Below the pieces are notes generated by a model. The model worked only from the letters and a program-made list of their open reading frames with translations. It made no database searches and was not told where the DNA came from. Both the position numbers and the translations under genes were made by a program. Shown here in pieces: positions 1 through 11,271 of a stretch of 64,000 nucleotides of DNA (positions within the stretch are counted from its first letter, which is position 1; every line of letters begins with the position of its first letter). The DNA comes from Shimwellia pseudoproteus (GTDB taxonomy: Bacteria > Pseudomonadota > Gammaproteobacteria > Enterobacterales > Enterobacteriaceae): NCBI RefSeq assembly GCF_016415625.1, contig NZ_WBXP01000002.1, positions 148,350 to 212,349 of the forward strand. Reading direction: 5' to 3'.

Positions 1-1147
1 ATAGCCACAGTTCTTTGTCCCGGCGCCACAGGCGGGCGTTGTCCCCCCAGGTCAAGCCGACCCTGGCTGCCTGTCCTGCCAGGTCACTGCTTTCCCTGGC
101 GGATAACGGCGTAAACGGGAAGTTTCCGGCCTTAAAGCGCGGGGCGGGCAGCGGCGGTACGGCGGCAGTTTTGCGCAACCGGGCCACAAAGAACCCTTCG
201 CAGTCATAAATCTGCGGGAAGACATGTAAAAAACCGTCCGGGGTCAGGGCATCGCTGGCCCCGGGGAACAGGCCGGTTAACGGCACAATCTCTACTGCGC
301 CGGGGTATTGCGCCAGCAGCCAGTGGCAAATCTGCTGGTTTTCCTGCTGATTCAGGGTGCAGGTGGAGTACACCAGGGTGCCGCCGGGTTTCAGGGCATG
401 GAAGGCGCTGTCGATCAGTTCCCGCTGGGTGTCGGCAATTTGCTGGTTACTTTCCGGGGACCAGTTGCGTAAGGCATCGGGATCTTTACGCACCACGCCC
501 TCACCGGAGCAAGGGGCATCCAGCAGGATGGCGTCAAAGGTTTCCGGCAACGCGGCGCCAAATACCCGGCCATCAAAATGGGTCAGGGCCACGTTAGCAA
601 TACCACAGCGGCTGATATTGGCGTGCAGCACTTTCACCCGGCTGGCAGCGTATTCGTTGGCGAGGATCATTCCCCGGTTCTCCATCCGGGCCGCGAGCTG
701 GGTGGTTTTTGACCCCGGGGCGGCGGCCATATCCATGATCCGTTCCGGCGCCGGGATGCCGTCAAACAAGGCGCTGACCGGCAGCATGGAGCTGGCTTCC
801 TGGATGTAATACAGGCCGCTCAGGTGTTCCGCGTAGCTCCCCAGCGGCAGGCCGTTGTCATCATCCCCGGTGGTGACCCAAAAACCCTCCGGGCACCAGG
901 GAATAGGGGCCAGTTGCCAGCCCAGCGGCGCCACCAGCGTGAGGAAGTCGGCCACACTGATCTTCAGGGTGTTGACCCGCAGGCTGCGCCGTAACGGGCG
1001 CTGGCAGGCAGCAATAAAACTCGCCATTGAGAGTGATTCCGGCATGGCATCACGGATAACGGCTAAAAAGGTATCGGGCAACCAGGCTGCTGAGGATATG
1101 GACACTGTGGGTTCCGCAACTGAAAAAGAGGGGGCGTAGTCTAGCAT
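1..1147 (-). CDS. rsmF: 16S rRNA m5C1407 methyltransferase RsmF (3' end outside window)
   Basis: About 382 codons are visible and the gene runs off the left edge. RsmF uses S-adenosylmethionine to methylate C1407 of 16S rRNA in the 30S subunit. The visible part holds the SAM-binding AAAPGSKT motif (about residues 141-148), the motif IV Pro-Cys in DAPCSGEG (Cys213) and the motif VI cysteine in STCTL (Cys263), the pair used by RNA m5C methyltransferases. It matches E. coli YebU closely throughout. The ATG at 1147 adds 14 residues compared with E. coli; an in-frame GTG at 1105 gives an N-terminus of the usual length and is a real alternative. It is the last gene of a letA-letB-rsmF run. Confidence 0.95.
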   Translation of the reverse strand, partial: MLDYAPSFSVAEPTVSISSAAWLPDTFLAVIRDAMPESLSMASFIAACQRPLRRSLRVNTLKISVADFLTLVAPLGWQLAPIPWCPEGFWVTTGDDDNGLPLGSYAEHLSGLYYIQEASSMLPVSALFDGIPAPERIMDMAAAPGSKTTQLAARMENRGMILANEYAASRVKVLHANISRCGIANVALTHFDGRVFGAALPETFDAILLDAPCSGEGVVRKDPDALRNWSPESNQQIADTQRELIDSAFHALKPGGTLVYSTCTLNQQENQQICHWLLAQYPGAVEIVPLTGLFPGASDALTPDGFLHVFPQIYDCEGFFVARLRKTAAVPPLPAPRFKAGNFPFTPLSARESSDLAGQAARVGLTWGDNARLWRRDKELWL

Positions 1148-1181
1148 AAAAGCTCCCGGCAGCCACCGGGAGCCTGTCAGC

Positions 1182-3812
1182 TTAGCGGGGGATAGCCGTT
1201 CCCCATTTGCGCCATTCTGCCGGTTCACTTTCCAGTAACAGGAAATGTTTTCCCGGCTGGGCTTTTGGCGGCAGTGGGGTGGCCGGTGGGGTGGCAAAGG
1301 CTATCCCGCCGCGGATGAACTGGTTAAAGGTGCCGGTTTTCACCACGCCACCGGTGAGGCCGAAGTCCAGACTGTAGCCGGATGCCAGCCAGAATACCGA
1401 GCTGTCACGCACCAGGTCCTGGTAACGCTTGCTGATGCGCAACTGGACCATCACCCGGTCAGAGAGCGAGCCGAGGTACATGCCGGTCACGGTGCCCACT
1501 TCCATGCCGCGGAACAGCACCGGGGTGCCAATATTCAGCGAACCGGCATCCGGGACCTCCACCACAATGCTCAGGCCGTCCAGATAACGGGAGTCGGTAA
1601 TCGTGGCTTCCTGCAGTTCGAAGTCGCGTTTCTCTGGCCCGGCCCCTGGCTCTACGTTGATATAGGGCTGAAGCAGGGTGTCGAGGTGTTCAACCCCGGA
1701 GGCAGAGATTTGCGGCGACACCACCGAGAAGCGGGTGCCCCGGCGGGCAAAGGTCGACACATATTCCGGGTACAGCACCACCTGGGCCTGCACTTCGTTA
1801 CGGTCGGTAAGCAGTTTCAGTGACTCTACCTGGCCAATATCAATCCCCAGATAGCGGATAGGCATCCCGGCGGCCACTTTCCCGGCATCGAACATATGCA
1901 GGATCACGTGGCTGCCAACGGCCCGGGCCGAGGTTTCCGACGCGTACAGCATCCGTTTATCGCCCTGTCCCTGGTTACCGGCACCGGGCAGATTATCAAA
2001 GCTGATGGCGCCCTTAATGGCCCGGGCGAGCGGGGAAGCCTGGACCGTGAGGCCGCTACCGTTAAGCTGTACCCTGGCGCCGCCTTCGGCCCAGAAAACG
2101 CTGTCCCGGGTGAGCAGGTTGCGGTACTCCGGTTTAATGTGGATATCGATATCAAAGGCGTTGGCCCGGGGGCGAACGGCAATAATTTCACCCACCTGGA
2201 ATTTGCGGTACAGCACCACCGAACCGGCCTGGACATCCGGCAGAGTCTTCGCCGTCAGGGTCAGAGTGCTGGTGGGCAGATCGCCGGTGTTGTTTTCCAG
2301 TGCGTTATCGAGGTTGCCATACAGCGGATAGCTGGCTTTAGGGTTGCCTTTGCTGCCCGGGAGCAGGCGAATGCCGCCATTGACCCATTCACTGGCGCTG
2401 GCCCCCTGGAATTCAACGCCATCGAGGCCCATTTTGACGTCGATACGGCTATTAACGATAAATTTGCTGTCCCCGTGTACTGTCTCCCGGTAGTGCGGGT
2501 CGATGGCAACACTGAATGTGACGCCATCACTGGTCAGGGTGCGATCCAGTACCTGGCCAATACGTACCCCGTGCAGCAGGATCGGCTGGCCACCGTCAAT
2601 ACCGAAGCTTTCCGGGGCGCTGAGTTTCAGGGTCAGCACGCCCGGCTCCTGGAGCGGGGTTTTGTCTGCCGCCACCACGGTAAAGTGGTCACGGGGGTTC
2701 CCTTCGCCGGGCACCAGTTCAAAGGTGGTGCCGGTCAGCAGGGCGCTGATCGAAGGATCGCTGAGGGAGATTTTCGGTTTACGCAGTTCAATCCGGGTGC
2801 CGTCCCGCATCAGGCTGACCACCGACGGGTCAACCGCCATCTGGCCGGTAACACCGCCGCCGTCATTCAGGCTCAGTTTGGTCAGGCTCCCCACTTGTAA
2901 TCCCTGGTACATCAGCGGGGTTGAGTTTGCCGTTAGCCCTTCGCCAGAGGGGAGGTCAAGGCCTATCAGTACCCCGCGGCGGCTGTGGGCCAGATCTTCA
3001 TACAGGTGGTATTCATCATTGGCTTTGGCCGGTGTTGACGTGTCTGGTGAGTCAAAGGCAATGGCGCCATTGACCAGAGCGGCAAGGCTTTCCAGCTGGA
3101 TTTGGGCGCCGCTGAGGCTAATATTGCTCTTCACCCCGGAGACGTTCCAGAACCGGCTGTCCTTTTTAACCAGCCCGGCAAAGCGCCGCTCAATCAGTAC
3201 ATCAATCGTCACCCCCCGGGAGCTGGGGTTGATGGCGTAGTCATACACCCGGCCCACCGGGATTTTACGGAAATAGACTAACGAGCCTACATTCAGCGAG
3301 CCGAGATCCGGGGAATCCAGTTGCACCATCAAATCGCCGTTATTGAGTCGGTATTTGGGTTGGGTATCCAGCGCCGTAAAGTGTTTTTGTGGGGTGCCCT
3401 TGCCCGGCATCATGCCGATATAGTTGCCGCCCACCAGAGCATCAAGCCCGGAAACCCCCGCCAGGGAAGCCTTTGGGGTGACCAGCCAGAATTGCGTTTC
3501 ACCACGCAGCGCGTCTTCCATATCGTTACTGATATTGGCGGTGACCTCGATAACATGGCGCGTTTGGTTAACCTTAACCCCCTGCACGGTGCCGACTTCC
3601 ACCCCCTGATAACGTACCGGGGTACGGCCGGCGACAATACCGTCCGCAGAGGTAAAGTCGATGGTGACTGCGGTGCCGCGATCCTCATAGGTTGTCCAGG
3701 CCAGCCAGGCCGCCATCAATAGCGCGATGACTGGCAAGATCCAGAACGGGGAGATACGGCGCTTGGTTTTTACGTGTGCCTCAGTCGGTGAAGCGGGCAT
3801 TTGCTGACTCAT
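1182..3812 (-). CDS. letB: LetB (YebT), seven-domain MCE lipid-transport tunnel protein
   Basis: An 876-residue MCE protein. LetB family members form a hexameric tunnel of seven stacked MCE rings across the periplasm that moves lipids between inner and outer membrane, working with LetA. After a short cytoplasmic tail there is one membrane anchor (about residues 22-42) and then seven repeated MCE units of roughly 115 residues, each opening with a pattern like 'G..V...G..VG.V'. The ATG at 3812 is chosen because [12 protein letters not shown] matches the start of E. coli LetB (877 residues); the frame stays open further upstream. It overlaps the end of letA by 32 bases, which suggests translational coupling. 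Confidence 0.96.
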   Translation of the reverse strand: MSQQMPASPTEAHVKTKRRISPFWILPVIALLMAAWLAWTTYEDRGTAVTIDFTSADGIVAGRTPVRYQGVEVGTVQGVKVNQTRHVIEVTANISNDMEDALRGETQFWLVTPKASLAGVSGLDALVGGNYIGMMPGKGTPQKHFTALDTQPKYRLNNGDLMVQLDSPDLGSLNVGSLVYFRKIPVGRVYDYAINPSSRGVTIDVLIERRFAGLVKKDSRFWNVSGVKSNISLSGAQIQLESLAALVNGAIAFDSPDTSTPAKANDEYHLYEDLAHSRRGVLIGLDLPSGEGLTANSTPLMYQGLQVGSLTKLSLNDGGGVTGQMAVDPSVVSLMRDGTRIELRKPKISLSDPSISALLTGTTFELVPGEGNPRDHFTVVAADKTPLQEPGVLTLKLSAPESFGIDGGQPILLHGVRIGQVLDRTLTSDGVTFSVAIDPHYRETVHGDSKFIVNSRIDVKMGLDGVEFQGASASEWVNGGIRLLPGSKGNPKASYPLYGNLDNALENNTGDLPTSTLTLTAKTLPDVQAGSVVLYRKFQVGEIIAVRPRANAFDIDIHIKPEYRNLLTRDSVFWAEGGARVQLNGSGLTVQASPLARAIKGAISFDNLPGAGNQGQGDKRMLYASETSARAVGSHVILHMFDAGKVAAGMPIRYLGIDIGQVESLKLLTDRNEVQAQVVLYPEYVSTFARRGTRFSVVSPQISASGVEHLDTLLQPYINVEPGAGPEKRDFELQEATITDSRYLDGLSIVVEVPDAGSLNIGTPVLFRGMEVGTVTGMYLGSLSDRVMVQLRISKRYQDLVRDSSVFWLASGYSLDFGLTGGVVKTGTFNQFIRGGIAFATPPATPLPPKAQPGKHFLLLESEPAEWRKWGTAIPR

Positions 3813-5064
3813 GTGCATCCCAAAGTAAGCGGCTATCCAGCCATTGCACGGCAAGAATAGTGAAAATCACTGCGGATCCGAACCAGAACGCAGCGGGTCC
3901 CATCGTAAACGCTAATAATTGATCGCGATTTATTAATGACATAGTAAGCGAAATCACAAACATATCCAGCATTGACCAGCGGCCAATCCAGGTAATGAAG
4001 CGCAATAACAATATTCGGGTCTTCAACCCCTGCTGGCAGCGGAAATGAATACTCAGCAGCAGGGTGACCAGCACCAGGATTTTAAAAAACGGCACCAGAA
4101 TACTGGCCACGAAGACAATACCCGCCACCGCCATATTGCCCTGGGCCAGCGAAATAATACCGGACATGATGGTGTCCTCCTGGCGGGCGCCATTGACATA
4201 CACCACCGAGATGGGCAGCAAATTCGCGGGGATTAAAAACACGATGGAACAAATCACCGCCGCCCAGGTTTTTTGCAGGCTGTTTCTACGCCGCGGCCGT
4301 AGCGGGCTATGGCAACGATGGCAGCGGCCCCGGGCGTCGGGCAGGCCGGTAAACTGGCAGCCGATACAAACCCGCAGCATACTGGTGTTGTAGCGGGCGC
4401 TGGGCTGCGGATAAAAACGCTGCCACAACTCTTCGGTATTCAGATGGATCAAGGTCATGATGCTGAGCAATGTCAGGGAGACAAACGCAAACAGGCCGGT
4501 ACCGGGCTGAATATAGGCATAGTCCTGTACTTTAATCGATGCCACGACAATACCTATCATATAGATGTCCAGCATCACCCACTCTTTCAGGCGATCGAGC
4601 ATCAGCAGAACCGGGCGTAAATTCATACCGAGGATGTTCCCGAACCACAGATAGCCAATGGCCACTACCAGGGTTATCGGCGCACCAACGGAACAAAACA
4701 GCACCATGGCGGCGGGGATGACATTCCCCTGGCGGGCCATCTGCCAGATGCCCTGGAACAGGGTCGCGTCGCTGTGGGCCCCCAACAGCCAGACCCGCAG
4801 CAGCGGCTCGCTCCAGGCGAAGGGCATCAGCAGTAGCATGGTCAGTGCCATAGCCGCCTGACGGCTCAGGGACCAGTCTCTGCCATTGTGTACTTTGGCA
4901 TGGCAGCGCGGGCACCAGGCATCCTGGGTACACTTCACCACGGGTAACAGGTAGAGTGCATCACAGGATGGGCAGCGCTGATAACGTGGCTGGGGAAGGG
5001 CCATGCCAATTTTTTCCAGCCTGAGCGGTTTTCCGCCAGTAAGCGATGTTGGTTTCAATGCCAT
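3781..5064 (-). CDS. letA: LetA (YebS), PqiA-type inner-membrane partner of LetB
   Basis: 427 residues, the same length as E. coli LetA. PqiA/LetA proteins are integral inner-membrane proteins thought to load or unload lipid at the base of the MCE tunnel. Two zinc-ribbon-like cysteine sets are visible, CPSC...CPRC at about residues 32-53 and CIGC...CHRC at about 234-256. Each precedes a block of hydrophobic helices, giving the family's duplicated layout. It is the first gene of letA-letB-rsmF and is divergent from msrC across about 130 bases. Confidence 0.95.
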   Translation of the reverse strand: MALKPTSLTGGKPLRLEKIGMALPQPRYQRCPSCDALYLLPVVKCTQDAWCPRCHAKVHNGRDWSLSRQAAMALTMLLLMPFAWSEPLLRVWLLGAHSDATLFQGIWQMARQGNVIPAAMVLFCSVGAPITLVVAIGYLWFGNILGMNLRPVLLMLDRLKEWVMLDIYMIGIVVASIKVQDYAYIQPGTGLFAFVSLTLLSIMTLIHLNTEELWQRFYPQPSARYNTSMLRVCIGCQFTGLPDARGRCHRCHSPLRPRRRNSLQKTWAAVICSIVFLIPANLLPISVVYVNGARQEDTIMSGIISLAQGNMAVAGIVFVASILVPFFKILVLVTLLLSIHFRCQQGLKTRILLLRFITWIGRWSMLDMFVISLTMSLINRDQLLAFTMGPAAFWFGSAVIFTILAVQWLDSRLLWDAHESANARFTD

Positions 5065-5193
5065 AACGTCACGGGATCCGCATCAATTGTAACTGAATAG
5101 TATCTCATTCTTGATTAGTCTTGAGCATACCTGCAAAAATTGCTTATTTTAATAGGCTTGCAGTTTCGGTAAGACAACAGAAGTGAACAATAA

Positions 5194-5691
5194 ATGAGCA
5201 AAAATGAATTTTATATCGATTTGAATCGCGATTTCGGTGCGTTAATGGCAGGTGAAACGAGTTTTCTGGCGGTGCTGGCAAATACCAGCGCGCTGTTATT
5301 TGAACGCCTTGATGGCGTAAACTGGGCCGGTTTCTATTTGCAGGAAGGCGAGACCCTGGTACTTGGCCCCTTCCAGGGGAAAATTGCCTGTGTGCGGATC
5401 CCGGTTGGCCGTGGCGTATGCGGTACTGCGGTAGCCAGCGGCGAGACCCAGCGCGTTGATGATGTTCACGCCTTTGATGGTCATATCGCGTGCGATGCGG
5501 CCAGCAATGCCGAAATCGTCTTTCCGCTGCGGGTTAATCAGCGTGTCATCGGGGTGCTGGATATTGACAGCACGGAGACAGGCCGCTTTGATGAAGAAGA
5601 TGAAAAGGGCCTGTCTGAACTGGTATTACAGCTGGAAAATGTGCTTGCCCAGAGCGATTTTAAAAAATTCTTTGCGTCTGACGCAGGATAA
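5194..5691 (+). CDS. msrC: free methionine-(R)-sulfoxide reductase MsrC
   Basis: A single GAF domain of 165 residues, equal to E. coli MsrC (YebR). The enzyme reduces free methionine-R-sulfoxide to methionine in the cytoplasm, with thioredoxin as reductant. The three cysteines of the family mechanism are present at 66 (KIACVRIP), 76 (GRGVCGTA) and 100 (HIACDAAS); they correspond to Cys84, 94 and 118 in the numbering used in the literature. It is divergent from letA and lies just upstream of proQ. Confidence 0.95.
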   Translation: MSKNEFYIDLNRDFGALMAGETSFLAVLANTSALLFERLDGVNWAGFYLQEGETLVLGPFQGKIACVRIPVGRGVCGTAVASGETQRVDDVHAFDGHIACDAASNAEIVFPLRVNQRVIGVLDIDSTETGRFDEEDEKGLSELVLQLENVLAQSDFKKFFASDAG

Positions 5692-5787
5692 ACAACGGAT
5701 AACGTAGCATTTGCCGATGGCGTCATTATAATGGCGCCTGTTCATGCTTGCTGCTTGTTGGCAACCCCGTTGTAATCAGGAAATTTC

Positions 5788-6480
5788 ATGGAAAATCAAC
5801 CTAAGTTGAATAGCAGTAAAGAAGTTATCGCCTTTCTGGCAGAACGTTTCCCTCAGTGCTTTAGCGCAGAAGGCGAAGCTCGCCCCCTGAAAATCGGCAT
5901 TTTTCAGGATTTAGTTGCTCGCGTTGAGGGGGAACTGAGCCTCAGTAAAACCCAGTTACGTTCTGCTTTGCGTCTTTATACCTCCAGCTGGCGCTATCTG
6001 TACGGCGTGAAAGCCGGTGCAACCCGTGTCGATCTGGATGGCAACCCGTGCGGTGTGCTGGATGAGCAACACGTTGAACACGCGCGTAAGCAGCTGGAAG
6101 AAGCGAAAGCCCGGGTTCAGGCCCAGCGCGCTGAGCAGCAGGCGAAGAAACGTGAAGCCGCCGCCCAGAATGGTGGCGCTGAAGAGGCTCCCCGTCGCGA
6201 GCGCAAACCGCGTCCTGCGGCACCGCGTCGCAAAGAGGGCGGTGAATCTCGCCAGCCACGTGCCGCTAAGCCCGCCGCGAAAGCAGCACGTCCTGCCCGC
6301 GAAGAGCGCCATACCCCTGTGACTGATACTTCCGTACTGACCGTTGGTCAGGCGCTGAAAGTGAAAGCAGGGAATAACGCGATGGATGCAACCGTGCAGG
6401 AAGTTACCAAAGATGGCGTCCGTGTACAGCTGGCTTCTGGTATGTCGATGATTGTACGCGCAGAACATCTGGTGTTCTGA
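5788..6480 (+). CDS. proQ: RNA chaperone ProQ
   Basis: 230 residues. ProQ is a global RNA-binding protein that stabilises small RNAs and mRNA 3' ends, and was first known for its effect on the ProP osmolyte transporter. The N-terminal FinO-like domain (about 1-120, [22 protein letters not shown] onward) is followed by a basic Ala/Lys/Arg/Pro-rich linker (about 120-180) and a small beta-rich C-terminal domain ([13 protein letters not shown] to the end). A strong -10-like TATAAT lies at 5727-5732 in the short gap after msrC. prc starts 20 bases downstream and is probably cotranscribed. Confidence 0.96.
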   Translation: MENQPKLNSSKEVIAFLAERFPQCFSAEGEARPLKIGIFQDLVARVEGELSLSKTQLRSALRLYTSSWRYLYGVKAGATRVDLDGNPCGVLDEQHVEHARKQLEEAKARVQAQRAEQQAKKREAAAQNGGAEEAPRRERKPRPAAPRRKEGGESRQPRAAKPAAKAARPAREERHTPVTDTSVLTVGQALKVKAGNNAMDATVQEVTKDGVRVQLASGMSMIVRAEHLVF

Positions 6481-6499
6481 AACGGAGGTCAACCAGGGC

Positions 6500-8551
6500 A
6501 TGAACAAACTTGTTAAGCTGACCGCTATCGCCAGCCTTTTATCGCTGGCCGGTAGCGCGTTGGCTGTTGAAAATAATATTACCAGCGCTGACCAGCTCCC
6601 TATCCTTAAAGAAGAGCCGCAACACGCTACGGTAAGTGAGCGCGTAACCTCCCGGTTTACCCGTTCTCACTATCGCCAGTTCGATCTCGATCAGACATTT
6701 TCAGCCAAAATCTTTGATCGCTATCTTAACCTGCTGGATTACAGCCATAACGTGCTGTTAGCCAGCGATATCGCCCAGTTTGCCGCCCAGAAAGGCACCC
6801 TTGGGGACGAATTCCGCTCGGGGAAACTGGATGTCTTCTATAACCTCTATAATCTGGCGCAAAAACGCCGGTTTGAGCGTTATCAGTATGCCCTGAAAGT
6901 GCTGGAAAGGCCGATGACCTTCACCGGCAATGACACCTTTAATCTGGATCGCAGTAAGGCGCCGTGGCCTACCAGCGATGCAGAATTAAACCAGCTGTGG
7001 GACAGCAAAGTTAAATATGACGAGCTCAGCCTGAAGCTGACCGGCAAGACGGATGCGGAAATCCGTGAAACGCTGACCAAGCGCTATAAATTTGCCATTC
7101 GCCGTTTAGCCCAGACCAACAGTGAAGATGTCTTCTCGCTGGCGATGACGGCCTTCGCCCACGAAATAGATCCCCATACCAATTACCTCTCTCCGCGTAA
7201 CACCGAGCAGTTTAATACTGAAATGAGCCTGTCTCTGGAAGGTATCGGTGCGGTGCTGCAGATGGATGACGACTATACGCTGATCAACTCCCTGGTGGCC
7301 GGTGGCCCCGCGGCGAAAAGCAAGGCTATTAGCGTGGGCGATCGGATTATCGGCGTCGGCCAGCCGGGCCAGCAGATGCAGGATGTGATTGGCTGGCGTC
7401 TGGATGATGTGGTGGCGCTTATCAAAGGGCCGAAGGGCAGTAAAGTACGCCTTGAAGTACAGCCCGCCAGTAAGGGCAGTAAATCCCGGATTGTCACGCT
7501 GACCCGTGAACGCATTCGTCTGGAAGATCGGGCAGTGAAAATGTCCGTGAAGACCATCGGCAAAGAAAAAGTCGGTGTGCTGGATATTCCGGGCTTCTAT
7601 GTGGGGCTGACGGACGATGTCAAAGTGCAACTGCAAAAACTGGAGAAGCAAAATGTCTCCAGCGTGGTTATCGATCTGCGGACTAACGGCGGCGGCGCGC
7701 TGACCGAAGCGGTATCACTGTCCGGGTTGTTTATCCCCAGTGGTCCGGTGGTCCAGGTACGCGACAACAACGGGAAAGTCCGTGAAGACAGCGATACCGA
7801 CGGTGTGGTCTATTATAAGGGCCCGCTGGTGGTGCTGGTTGACCGTTTCAGTGCCTCCGCATCGGAAATTTTTGCTGCCGCAATGCAGGATTATGGCCGC
7901 GCGCTGATCGTCGGTGAACCGACCTTCGGGAAAGGCACGGTGCAGCAGTATCGCTCCCTGAACCGCATCTACGACCAGATGCTGCGCCCGGAATGGCCTG
8001 CGCTGGGCTCAGTGCAGTACACCATTCAGAAGTTCTACCGTATTAACGGCGGCAGCACGCAGCGTAAAGGGGTTACCCCGGATCTGATGATGCCTACCGG
8101 TAATGAAGTAACGGAGACCGGTGAGAAATTTGAAGATAATGCGCTGCCCTGGGACAGTATCAATGCGGCAACCTATACCGTATCGGGTGATCTGAAACCG
8201 TTCGACGCTGAATTGCTGAAATTGCACCAGGCGCGGATTGCTAAAGATCCTGAGTTCCAGTACATCATGCAGGATATTGCCAAGTTTGATGCGATGAAAG
8301 ATCGGCGCAATATCGTCTCGCTCAACTATGCCCAGCGTGAGAAAGAGAACCAGGAAGATGACGCCACCCGTTTAGCCCGGATTAACGATCGCTATAAACG
8401 GGCCGGGAAGCCACCGCTGAAGAAACTGGATGATCTGCCGAAAGATTACCAGGAGCCAGATCCGTATCTGGATGAGACGGTGCACATCGCCCTTGATCTT
8501 GCTCATATGGAGAAGGGCCAGCCGGCAGTTTCCCCGACACCGGTTAAATAA
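6500..8551 (+). CDS. prc: tail-specific periplasmic protease Prc (Tsp)
   Basis: 683 residues (E. coli 682). Prc trims the C-terminus of FtsI and degrades periplasmic proteins with nonpolar C-termini, including the peptidoglycan hydrolase MepS with the NlpI adaptor. The start at 6500 gives a Sec signal peptide (hydrophobic 7-20, cleavage after ALA at about 22) and has a GGAGG-type site about 10 bases upstream. A PDZ domain lies at about 235-325. The Ser/Lys dyad sits in FSASASEIF (about Ser453) and TFGKGTV (about Lys478). It follows proQ closely. Confidence 0.96.
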   Translation: MNKLVKLTAIASLLSLAGSALAVENNITSADQLPILKEEPQHATVSERVTSRFTRSHYRQFDLDQTFSAKIFDRYLNLLDYSHNVLLASDIAQFAAQKGTLGDEFRSGKLDVFYNLYNLAQKRRFERYQYALKVLERPMTFTGNDTFNLDRSKAPWPTSDAELNQLWDSKVKYDELSLKLTGKTDAEIRETLTKRYKFAIRRLAQTNSEDVFSLAMTAFAHEIDPHTNYLSPRNTEQFNTEMSLSLEGIGAVLQMDDDYTLINSLVAGGPAAKSKAISVGDRIIGVGQPGQQMQDVIGWRLDDVVALIKGPKGSKVRLEVQPASKGSKSRIVTLTRERIRLEDRAVKMSVKTIGKEKVGVLDIPGFYVGLTDDVKVQLQKLEKQNVSSVVIDLRTNGGGALTEAVSLSGLFIPSGPVVQVRDNNGKVREDSDTDGVVYYKGPLVVLVDRFSASASEIFAAAMQDYGRALIVGEPTFGKGTVQQYRSLNRIYDQMLRPEWPALGSVQYTIQKFYRINGGSTQRKGVTPDLMMPTGNEVTETGEKFEDNALPWDSINAATYTVSGDLKPFDAELLKLHQARIAKDPEFQYIMQDIAKFDAMKDRRNIVSLNYAQREKENQEDDATRLARINDRYKRAGKPPLKKLDDLPKDYQEPDPYLDETVHIALDLAHMEKGQPAVSPTPVK

Positions 8552-8595
8552 CGTAACCTGGCTATATAAAGTCACTGGTTAAATAAAGTAACAAT

Positions 8596-8624
8596 GGGCA
8601 CAAGAAATTGTGCCCGTTTTTTTT
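8596..8624 (+). terminator. Rho-independent terminator after prc
   Basis: GGGCAC / GTGCCC stem (8596-8601 with 8610-8615) around an 8-base loop, followed by a run of eight T. Confidence 0.85.
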
Positions 8625-8777
8625 ACCTGCCTTGATATCCCGTCAGCCAAATACTACAAAATGTAAAGTTGTGTCTTTTTAGATACCTGGCGTGTCCGGC
8701 CCCTTGAAAAAGCCGCCCGTCACTCTAGGATGTGTGGCGTACGACATAAATTGTTAAACCGAGGTAAAAAGAAAATT

Positions 8778-9659
8778 ATGATGCGAATCGGGCTTTTCCT
8801 GCTGACCAACCTTGCGGTGATGGTCGTTTTCGGGCTGGTGCTAAGCCTGACAGGTATTCAGTCGAGCAGTGTTCAGGGGCTGCTGATTATGGCCCTGTTA
8901 TTTGGTTTTGGTGGTTCAGTGGTGTCCCTGCTGATGTCCAAATGGATGGCGCTGAAATCCGTGGGAGGGGAAGTTATCGAACAGCCCCGTAACGCCACGG
9001 AAAACTGGCTGATGGAGACAGTGGCGCGTCAGTCCCGCCAGGCCGGGATCGCCATGCCGCAGGTCGCGATTTATCACGCACCGGATATTAATGCCTTTGC
9101 GACCGGCGCACGCCGTGATGCCTCGCTGGTGGCGGTGAGTACCGGGCTGTTACAGAACATGAGCCAGGATGAGGCTGAGGCGGTGATCGCCCACGAAATC
9201 AGCCACATCGCCAACGGTGATATGGTGACCATGACCCTGATCCAGGGGGTGGTGAACACCTTCGTTATCTTTATTTCCCGTATTATTGCCCAGCTTGCCG
9301 CTGGTTTTCTGTCCGGTAATCGCGATGAAGGGGAAGAGAGCAACGGTAACCCGCTGATCTACTTTGCAGTGGCGACGGTGCTGGAGCTGGTATTTGGTAT
9401 CCTGGCGAGCATTATCACCATGTGGTTCTCCCGCCATCGCGAATTTTATGCCGATGCCGGGTCCGCCAAACTGGTCGGGCGTGAAAAGATGATTGCCGCC
9501 CTGCAGCGCCTGAAAACCAGCTATGAGCCCCAGGAGGCCAGCAGCATGATGGCGTTTTGCATTAATGGTAAGTCCAAGTCCCTGAGTGAGTTATTTATGA
9601 CCCACCCGCCGCTGGACAAACGCATTGAAGCACTGCGCAGTGGTCAGTATCTGAAATAG
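8778..9659 (+). CDS. htpX: membrane zinc metalloprotease HtpX
   Basis: 293 residues, equal to E. coli HtpX. This M48 metalloprotease of the inner membrane takes part in quality control of membrane proteins alongside FtsH and is induced by envelope stress (Cpx) in E. coli. It has two N-terminal transmembrane helices, the zinc motif HEISH at 139-143, two further hydrophobic segments, and the likely third ligand Glu in [12 protein letters not shown] at about 222. The MMRIG start at 8778 is chosen by family length. I did not find a convincing CpxR site upstream. Confidence 0.96.
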   Translation: MMRIGLFLLTNLAVMVVFGLVLSLTGIQSSSVQGLLIMALLFGFGGSVVSLLMSKWMALKSVGGEVIEQPRNATENWLMETVARQSRQAGIAMPQVAIYHAPDINAFATGARRDASLVAVSTGLLQNMSQDEAEAVIAHEISHIANGDMVTMTLIQGVVNTFVIFISRIIAQLAAGFLSGNRDEGEESNGNPLIYFAVATVLELVFGILASIITMWFSRHREFYADAGSAKLVGREKMIAALQRLKTSYEPQEASSMMAFCINGKSKSLSELFMTHPPLDKRIEALRSGQYLK

Positions 9660-9677
9660 TGGCTCACCTGCGCTGTG

Positions 9678-9703
9678 AAGCCCCCGGCCCCGGGGGCTTT
9701 TTT
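9678..9703 (+). terminator. Rho-independent terminator after htpX
   Basis: AGCCCCCGG / CCGGGGGCT stem followed by six or more T. It lies between the convergent htpX and yebQ genes; on the minus strand only a short A/T tract follows, so it mainly serves htpX. Confidence 0.85.
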
Positions 9704-9720
9704 ATGGGCGGTATGGCCGT

Positions 9721-11115
9721 TTATTTGCTCACCACCGGGCGGGTCGCGGTCCTTAACCCGCTGACAATCACCGCCGCCACGGCAAACCCTCCCGCCAGCA
9801 ACAGGCAATAATGGCTGCCCCGGGTGGTGAACAGGTTAAATAACAACGCCACCAGCGCTGCCCCTGAACTCTGGCCGAGCAGACGGGCAGTGCCCAGCAT
9901 TCCGCTGGCGCCACCGCTGCGATTGCGCGGGGCGCTGGACACAATGGTGTGGTTGTTCGGTGACTGGAACAGGCCGAATCCGGCACCGCACAGCGCCATC
10001 CGCCAGATAATATCGGTGTCTGTGGGGGCGGCGGGTAGCAGCGCCAGGGCGAACAGCCCCGTTGCCATGATGGCCATCCCCGCGGACCCCAGCAGGCCGC
10101 CGTGGATCCGGCCAATCAGCATTCCGGCTACCGGGGCCATGACCATCGTCGCCAGCGGCCACGGGGTTAATAGCAGACCGGTGGCCACCTCACTGCGCCC
10201 CAGCGCCTCCTGCAAATAGAACGGCAGCGCCACCAGGGCCAGCATTTGCGCCGTGAACGAGCAAATAGAGGTACACATCGAGAGCGCAAAAATCGGAATG
10301 CGCAGTAAGTCTACCGGCAGTAACGGCACCGGCATTTTGAGCTGGCGGCGCACAAACAGCGTGCCGATGATCGCCAGGGCAATCAGCTCCGCCCCCACCA
10401 CCGTGATGGACTGCCCCTGGGCAAAGCTGCTGAGCGCCGTGACCAGCAGCCCAAAGGTCAGGGCGTTCATGATTGCGCTGGGAACATCAAAGCGTGGTTT
10501 TATCCCGTTATTGGGGTTATCTGGCAGATATTTTATTGCCAGCAGGAGCGCCAGGATCCCCACCGGGATATTAATTAAAAACAGCCATTTCCAGGAGGCG
10601 ACCGACAATATTCCGGCGGCAAGGGTTGGCCCCGCGGCGGAGGAGACCGCCACCACAAAGGAGTTGATACCGATCCCTTTACCGAGATGGCGCTGGGGGT
10701 AGATCAACCGGATCAGGGCCGTGTTGACACTCATCAGCGCCGCGCCCCCCAACCCCTGGAGCACGCGGGCCACGGTCAGCATCTCCAGAGAGGTAGAAAG
10801 CGCGCAGAACAGAGAGGTACAGGTGAATAGCACCAGGCCATATTGATACACCCGCCGGTAGCCAATCATGTCACCGATAAACGAGAGTGACAGTAGCGAC
10901 GTGACAATAGCAATTTGATAGGCATTAACGATCCAGATGGAGCGTGCGGCGCTGGCCTGAAGATCGACCGCGATAGTCGGCAGCGCCACGTTGGCGATGG
11001 CGCCATCGAGAACCGATATCGTCAGGCCGAGGATCACTGTCAGTATGGCGAAATAGCGCTGGGGAACAGGGAGCCCGTCGGGACATTCTCGAGTCATGGT
11101 GGGTGTTGGTTTCAC
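9721..11115 (-). CDS. yebQ: MFS drug-efflux-type transporter YebQ
   Basis: 464 residues with about 14 hydrophobic segments, the DHA2-type major facilitator layout. Motifs include LDGAIANVALPTIA in helix 1 and GDMIGYRR between helices 2 and 3 (motif A). It aligns along its whole length with E. coli YebQ, a putative multidrug transporter whose substrate is not established. The frame begins with GTG at 11115, preceded by a weak AGGT; an ATG six codons in (11097) has no better ribosome site. It is divergent from kdgR, as in E. coli. Confidence 0.93.
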   Translation of the reverse strand: MKPTPTMTRECPDGLPVPQRYFAILTVILGLTISVLDGAIANVALPTIAVDLQASAARSIWIVNAYQIAIVTSLLSLSFIGDMIGYRRVYQYGLVLFTCTSLFCALSTSLEMLTVARVLQGLGGAALMSVNTALIRLIYPQRHLGKGIGINSFVVAVSSAAGPTLAAGILSVASWKWLFLINIPVGILALLLAIKYLPDNPNNGIKPRFDVPSAIMNALTFGLLVTALSSFAQGQSITVVGAELIALAIIGTLFVRRQLKMPVPLLPVDLLRIPIFALSMCTSICSFTAQMLALVALPFYLQEALGRSEVATGLLLTPWPLATMVMAPVAGMLIGRIHGGLLGSAGMAIMATGLFALALLPAAPTDTDIIWRMALCGAGFGLFQSPNNHTIVSSAPRNRSGGASGMLGTARLLGQSSGAALVALLFNLFTTRGSHYCLLLAGGFAVAAVIVSGLRTATRPVVSK

Positions 11116-11271
11116 AGTTACATTTACCTGGTAATATTTTATTTCGTTCCAGTCCGCCAGATGTCGCAGAATTGTAACGAAAATAAAGAGACTGATTGCG
11201 AATAACGCAGTTTGCCATTTATACTAAAAACCAGTTCTGATTTTTATAAAACAATGCGATTGAGGTGATAA

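Noticed and set aside
1896..2900. 334-codon frame opposite letB
   Set aside because: It lies wholly antisense to a well-supported MCE protein; GC-rich codons create long shadows on the other strand.
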